Translations under genes and position numbers: made by a program
Notes under the pieces: generated by a model
Seen by the model: only the letters and a program-made list of their open reading frames with translations
The model's database searches: none
Told to the model about the DNA's origin: nothing
Shown here: positions 59,929 through 64,000 of the stretch, piece after piece
Numbering within the stretch: the stretch's first letter is position 1
Layout: each line of letters starts with the position of its first letter
Assembly: GCF_025447595.1 (NCBI RefSeq)
Contig: NZ_JAOEJU010000012.1
Coordinates: 1-64,000, forward strand
DNA: 64,000 nucleotides
Source: Pseudomonas koreensis
Lineage (GTDB): Bacteria > Pseudomonadota > Gammaproteobacteria > Pseudomonadales > Pseudomonadaceae
Reading direction: 5' to 3'

Positions 59929-60002
59929 TGATAAATATTCTCATACGCAAAAGAGTCTGATTGCCGGCGGGCATTCACGACCCTACAATGCGAACCATTC
60001 TT
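59929..60002. promoter_or_regulatory. Fur-box-like sites between the two iron-uptake operons
   Basis: TGATAAATATTCTCA (59929-59943) matches the 7-1-7 Fur consensus TGATAAT-N-ATTATCA at 12 of 14 positions. A weaker site, TACAATGCGAACCATTCTT (59984-60002), matches about 12 of 19 of the classical Fur box. They sit in the 169-bp gap between DUF3649 (minus) and fecI (plus), so Fur would repress both. Confidence 0.65.
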
Positions 60003-60035
60003 GTTCTCTAACGCATCCCGCATGCGCCCGGAGTA

Positions 60036-60530
60036 ATGCCGTTGTCGTCCGCCCATCCTGTCGAATCGCTGTATCAGGCCCACCACAGCTGGCTCACCGG
60101 CTGGCTGCGGCGCAAACTCGGCTGCCCGGACAGCGCCGCCGATCTGGCCCAAGACACCTTCATCCGGGTACTGACCGCCCGCGAGCCTCCGGTGATCCTC
60201 GAGCCGCGCGCATTCCTCACCACCCTGGCCAAACGCGTACTGTTCAATCACTACCGCCGTCATGATCTGGAGCGCGCCTACCTCGACACCCTCGCCCAGA
60301 TGCCGGAAATGGTCGCGCCTTCGGAAGAAGAGAAAGCCATCATCCTGCAAACCCTGATGGAGCTGGATCAGTTGCTCGACGGTCTGCCGCGCGCGGTCAA
60401 ACGCGCATTTTTGCTGGCGCAGGTCGATGGCCTGACCTATCCGCAGATCGCCGCCGAACTGGGCATTTCCGTGGCCACGGTCAAACGTCATCTGAATAAA
60501 GCGGCGATGCGCTGCTACTTCGCCCTGTGA
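60036..60530 (+). CDS. fecI: ECF sigma factor FecI
   Basis: 164 residues. Region 2: LYQAHHSWLTGWLRRKLGCP, DLAQDTFIRVL; region 4: LPRAVKRAFLLAQVDGLTYP and IAAELGISVATVKRHLNKAA. Drives transcription of fecA on citrate-iron signalling through FecR. GGAG is only 2 nt before the ATG, so a TTG two codons later (spacing 8) might be the real start. Overlaps fecR by 4 bp. Confidence 0.92.
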   Translation: MPLSSAHPVESLYQAHHSWLTGWLRRKLGCPDSAADLAQDTFIRVLTAREPPVILEPRAFLTTLAKRVLFNHYRRHDLERAYLDTLAQMPEMVAPSEEEKAIILQTLMELDQLLDGLPRAVKRAFLLAQVDGLTYPQIAAELGISVATVKRHLNKAAMRCYFAL

Positions 60531-61456
60531 ACCCGCCGATGGATTTTTCCGCGCAGGTCGCCGAACAGGCGGTGCACTGGTTGCTGGAAATGCAGCAAGG
60601 CCCGTTGAATCCGCGCCAGCAACAAGCCTGGCAGCAATGGATCGATGCCCACAGCGAACACCGCCGCGCGTGGGAACACATTCAACGGGTCAATTCACGG
60701 TTGCGCGGGTTGTCGTCGCCACTGGCCCACGCCGCCCTGAATGCGCCGAAGTCCGGCAGCCGTCGTCAGGCGCTGAAGCTGTTGCTGATTCTCGGCGCCG
60801 GCTCGGCGGTCACCTGGGGGATGCGCGAGCACAATCCATTGCAATCGCTGCTGGCCGATTACCGCAGCCCGATCGGTCAGCGACGCAAGATCTCGCTCGG
60901 CGCCGGCGGCCAGTTGCAGCTCAACACCGCGAGTGCGGCGGATGTCCGGGGCGATGGTTTGATCCGTTTGCTCGAAGGCGAAATGCTGCTGACCGCCACT
61001 CAATCTTTCGAAGTGCAAACTGCCCAAGGCCTGCTGAAAACCCAGGGCGCGCGAATCAACGTGCGGCAGTTTGTTGATCGTACGCAGGTTGCACTGTTTG
61101 AGGGTCGGGTCGAACTGAGCGCGCAAGGTCGCGCGCCGATGCTGCTGCCGGTCGCCCGACAACTGAGTTTCAGCGCCACCGGCGTCAGCGAGGCAAAACC
61201 GCTGGACGCCAACAGCGGTGCCTGGGTCGACGGCATGCTAGTGGCCGCGCACATGCGCTTGGGCGACTTCCTCGACGAGCTCGGTCGCTACCGGCGCGGG
61301 CAGCTCAACTGCGATGCGAAAGTCGCAGACTTGCTGATCTCCGGGACTTATCCACTGGACGACAGCGAGCGGATTCTCGACCTGCTGGAAATCAGCCTGC
61401 CGGTGAAAGTGAAGCGTTTTACTCGTTATTGGGTGACGGTCGAAGCCAAGGTTTGA
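60527..61456 (+). CDS. fecR: FecR sigma regulator
   Basis: 309 residues. Starts with GTG overlapping the fecI stop (GTGA); an ATG four codons on is an alternative. Cytosolic N-terminus (FSAQVAEQAVHWLLEMQQGP; NPRQQQAWQQWIDAHSEHRR), a membrane segment near 80-96 (LKLLLILGAGSAVTWGM), and the periplasmic FecR domain (KISLGAGGQLQLNTASAADV; VALFEGRVELSAQGR). It passes the FecA signal to FecI. Confidence 0.92.
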   Translation: MNPPMDFSAQVAEQAVHWLLEMQQGPLNPRQQQAWQQWIDAHSEHRRAWEHIQRVNSRLRGLSSPLAHAALNAPKSGSRRQALKLLLILGAGSAVTWGMREHNPLQSLLADYRSPIGQRRKISLGAGGQLQLNTASAADVRGDGLIRLLEGEMLLTATQSFEVQTAQGLLKTQGARINVRQFVDRTQVALFEGRVELSAQGRAPMLLPVARQLSFSATGVSEAKPLDANSGAWVDGMLVAAHMRLGDFLDELGRYRRGQLNCDAKVADLLISGTYPLDDSERILDLLEISLPVKVKRFTRYWVTVEAKV

Positions 61457-61545
61457 TCAGCCGTAAAAAAAATGAGCCGTTTTTCAGATCTGGCGTGACA
61501 GAGAAGGAAAGCCCCCTTGATTCAACCTTCTCAGGACCGTCCTCC

Positions 61546-63879
61546 ATGCACTCCACCCACCTCACGCCGCTGGCCCGAACCCTGCGCAGTCTTGTCCTCG
61601 GCGCCAGCCTGAGCTTCAGCGCCCTGCCCCTTGCGCAGGCCGACGAAACCAAGGCTTATCACATCGCCCCGTCGTCACTGGAAAACGCCCTCAACCAGTT
61701 CGGCCGTGAAGCCGGCGTGCTGATTTCGTTCGGCTCGCAAGTCACCAGCGGTGTGCAAAGCCGTGGCCTGGAAGGCAGCTACACAGCGGAACAAGGTCTG
61801 AACGCGCTGCTTGAGGGCACAGGTCTGCAAGCCCGCGCCGAGGGCGGCAATGCCTTCAGCCTGCAACCGTCGAACGACAGCGCCCTGGAGCTGGACACGT
61901 CGAAAGTGGTCGGCGATTGGCTGGGTGAAGCCGCGCAGGTCAACGTCTTCGAACATCCCGGTGCCCGTGACGTTATCCGCCGCGAAGAGTTCGAACGCCA
62001 GGGCGCGACCCAGGCCCGCGATGTGCTCAATCGCATTCCCGGCGTCAACGCGCCGGAAAACAACGGCACCGGCAGCCACGACATGGCGCTGAACTTCGGT
62101 ATTCGCGGTCTCAACCCGCGCCTGGCCGCACGTTCGACGGTGTTGATGGACGGCATTCCTGTACCGTTCGCGCCTTACGGTCAGCCGCAGTTGTCGTTCG
62201 CGCCGATCAGCATGGGCAACATGGACGCCGTGGACGTGGTGCGTGGCGGCGGCGCCGTGCGTTACGGCCCGCAGAACGTCGGTGGCGTGGTCAACTTCGT
62301 GACCCGGGCGATTCCGGACGAGCCGACCGTCAAGGGTGGTTTCCAGACCGAAACCAGTCCTTCGTCCAGCCATGACGGCTTCAAGACCAGCGCCAACCTG
62401 CTGGCCGGCGGCACCAATGCCAACGGTCTCGGCGGCGCGCTGTTGTACTCCGGCACTCGCGGTGGCGACTGGCGTGAGCACAGCGACACGGAAATCGACG
62501 ACCTGATCCTCAAGGGCAAATACCAGCTTGATGAAGCCAACAGCTTCAACGCCATGGCCCAGTATTACGAAGGCAAAGCCGACATGCCCGGCGGTCTGAA
62601 TGTCGCCGATTACGATGCCGACCCGTACCAGTCGACCCGGGCGAAAGACCAGTTCTGGGGCCGTCGCACGATGTTCAACTTCGGCTATCGCTATCAGGAA
62701 GATCGCCGCGAATTCACCGCCAACACGTTCTTCACCAAGACTCTGCGTAGCGGCTATCTGGATCAGGGCTCGTTCCTGTCGCTGTCGCCGCGCGAATATT
62801 GGGTACGCGGTCTGGAAACCCGCTTCGCCCAGGGCTTCGACCTCGGCGCCACCAGCCATGAAGTCGGCGTCGGCTATCGCTACATCAACGAAGCCGGCCA
62901 CGAACTGCGCTATCGCACGCCGATCAGCAGCAATGAATACCCGACCACCAACAGCCGCAATGACCGCGACACCCGTGGCGGCACCGAAGCCAATGCGTTC
63001 TTCGTCGATGACCGCATCGACATCGGCAAGTGGACCATCACCCCGGGCGTGCGCTACGAAATGATTGAGTCGCAGCAGACCAACAACCTGACCAACGTCA
63101 AATACAAGGGTGACTACAACACCGCGCTGCCGGCGCTGAACGTGCTGTATCACCTGACCGACAGCTGGAACCTGTACGCCAACACCGAAGGTTCGTTCGG
63201 CAGCGTGCAATACAGCCAGATGCCCAACCGAGTGAGCAGCGGCGAAGTGAAACCGGAGAAGGCCCGCACCTGGGAAGTCGGCACCCGCTACGACAACGGT
63301 GCGCTGCGAGCGGAGATCGGCGCGTTCCTGATCAACTTCGACAACCAGTACGAAAGCAACCAGACCAACGACTCGGTGATCGCCCGTGGCGAAACCCGCC
63401 ATCAGGGCATCGAGACCAGCGTCAATTACGCTCTCGACGACCTGAGCCCGGCGCTGGCCGGTTTCGACGTCTACGCCACTTACGCCTATGTCGACGCCAC
63501 CATCCGCGAAGACGGCCCGAACAAAGGCAATCGTGTGCCGTTCTCGTCCAAGCACAAAGGCACGATCGGCGTCGGTTACACCGAAGGGCCGTGGAAACTG
63601 AATCTGGACAGCAGCTTCCAGAGCGACCAGTTCGCCGACAACGCCAACACCTCCAAAGAAAGCGCCGACGGCAGTACCGGCAAGATCCCGGGGTACATGC
63701 TGTTCAGCAGCCGCGCCGGTTATGACTTCGGCCCGCAGCTGTCGGATCTGAACGTGGCGGTGGGGGTGAAGAACATCTTCAACACCCAGTACTTCACCCG
63801 TTCGTTCGATGACAACAACAAAGGCAAGTATGTCGGTGAGCCGCGCACGGTGTACGTGCAGACTTCCGTCGCTTTCTGA
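61546..63879 (+). CDS. fecA: TonB-dependent ferric citrate receptor FecA
   Basis: 777 residues from the ATG at 61546 (AGGA 9 nt upstream); the frame runs on upstream without a better start. Signal peptide ends LPLAQA. STN domain (~30-105): YHIAPSSLENALNQFGREAG. Plug with the FecA-specific run NGTGSHDMALNFGIRGLNPR and VVRGGGAVRYGPQNVGGVVN, near identical in pattern to E. coli FecA (774 aa). The barrel ends TVYVQTSVAF with terminal Phe. It imports diferric dicitrate and signals to FecR through the STN domain. Confidence 0.95.
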   Translation: MHSTHLTPLARTLRSLVLGASLSFSALPLAQADETKAYHIAPSSLENALNQFGREAGVLISFGSQVTSGVQSRGLEGSYTAEQGLNALLEGTGLQARAEGGNAFSLQPSNDSALELDTSKVVGDWLGEAAQVNVFEHPGARDVIRREEFERQGATQARDVLNRIPGVNAPENNGTGSHDMALNFGIRGLNPRLAARSTVLMDGIPVPFAPYGQPQLSFAPISMGNMDAVDVVRGGGAVRYGPQNVGGVVNFVTRAIPDEPTVKGGFQTETSPSSSHDGFKTSANLLAGGTNANGLGGALLYSGTRGGDWREHSDTEIDDLILKGKYQLDEANSFNAMAQYYEGKADMPGGLNVADYDADPYQSTRAKDQFWGRRTMFNFGYRYQEDRREFTANTFFTKTLRSGYLDQGSFLSLSPREYWVRGLETRFAQGFDLGATSHEVGVGYRYINEAGHELRYRTPISSNEYPTTNSRNDRDTRGGTEANAFFVDDRIDIGKWTITPGVRYEMIESQQTNNLTNVKYKGDYNTALPALNVLYHLTDSWNLYANTEGSFGSVQYSQMPNRVSSGEVKPEKARTWEVGTRYDNGALRAEIGAFLINFDNQYESNQTNDSVIARGETRHQGIETSVNYALDDLSPALAGFDVYATYAYVDATIREDGPNKGNRVPFSSKHKGTIGVGYTEGPWKLNLDSSFQSDQFADNANTSKESADGSTGKIPGYMLFSSRAGYDFGPQLSDLNVAVGVKNIFNTQYFTRSFDDNNKGKYVGEPRTVYVQTSVAF

Positions 63880-63894
63880 TCCCTGCTGAAAACA

Positions 63895-63925
63895 GAAAGG
63901 GCCTGCAATTGCAGGCCCTTTCTCA
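63895..63925 (+). terminator. Terminator after fecA
   Basis: GAAAGGGCCTGCAA (63895-63908) and TTGCAGGCCCTTTC (63909-63922) form a perfect 14-bp palindrome followed by TCATT. It also faces the convergent partial gene at the window edge. Confidence 0.85.
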
Positions 63926-63950
63926 TTGGGTGGCTTGAAAAATCAGCGTA

Positions 63951-64000
63951 TCAACTGTTGATCGCTGCCTGTTCGTTCTCGTCAAACTCTTCCGCCAACA
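63951..64000 (-). CDS. Partial CDS, C-terminus only, truncated by window edge
   Basis: An open minus-strand frame reaches the window edge and ends with codons for LAEEFDENEQAAINS and a TGA at 63951-63953. Only ~15 codons are visible, so identity cannot be given. Convergent position after the fecA terminator supports a real gene end. Confidence 0.4.
   Translation of the reverse strand, partial: LAEEFDENEQAAINS

Overview
The window is high-GC chromosomal DNA, densely coded on both strands, and gene content points to a Pseudomonas of the fluorescens group. The evidence is a complete alginate operon in canonical order, a dauBAR D-arginine operon, AapJQMP and FecIRA systems, and at least eleven REP-type inverted repeat pairs. 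Ten of these share the cores gggagcgagcttgctcgcg or gcgagcaagctcgctccc, or a close variant. No rRNA, tRNA, CRISPR array, prophage or insertion sequence was recognised. This assignment is inference from gene families; no database search was possible.

Layout, left to right. Positions 1-5.7 kb hold a GST, a hairpin-rich 0.5 kb intergenic stretch with a duplicated 21-bp word, a GIY-YIG protein, an NTF2-like protein, a GntR/FCD regulator with a CynX/NimT-type MFS exporter, and an MqsRA toxin-antitoxin pair with a textbook operator. Positions 5.7-9.9 kb hold the general L-amino-acid ABC transporter (aapJQMP, minus strand). Positions 10.3-16.5 kb hold carboxylesterase EstB, an RhlB-type helicase, dauBAR (D-Arg to 2-ketoarginine to L-Arg) and a divergent amino-acid binding protein. 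That binding protein appears to share an operator motif with dauB. Positions 16.7-21.9 kb hold moaC-moaD-moaE (molybdopterin), a PIN-PhoH ATPase, a divergent polysaccharide deacetylase-like protein and YaaA.

Positions 22.3-39.3 kb hold the alginate operon algD-8-44-K-E-G-X-L-I-J-F-A. It is preceded by a plausible AlgU-type promoter and a ~360-nt leader full of hairpins, and closed by a strong terminator. AlgA and AlgD make GDP-mannuronate. Alg8/Alg44 polymerise it under c-di-GMP control. AlgG, AlgX, AlgL and AlgK work in the periplasm, AlgE is the exit pore, and AlgI/AlgJ/AlgF acetylate the polymer. Three REP doublets sit inside this operon, and one is embedded in the 5' coding end of algK.

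Positions 39.3-52.5 kb are accessory: a small membrane protein, an SDR, a LysR/MFS/NTF2-like cluster, an AaeXAB-like aromatic-acid efflux operon with its own outer-membrane channel and divergent LysR regulator, an AT-rich orphan gene, a GhrB-type reductase, and a DMT exporter with a divergent AraC regulator. Positions 53.4-63.9 kb carry two divergent iron-uptake systems around one short intergenic region with Fur-box-like sites. To the left is a six-gene unit (DUF3649, PepSY protein, DUF3325, ECF sigma, FecR, TonB-dependent siderophore receptor). To the right is a FecI-FecR-FecA ferric citrate system. The window ends in the last codons of a minus-strand gene.

I found no clearly undescribed multi-gene system. 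The observations most worth following are the REP doublet inside the algK signal-peptide region, the structured algD leader, the shared palindrome linking dauBAR to the neighbouring binding protein, and the structured intergenic element near 1.3-1.8 kb.
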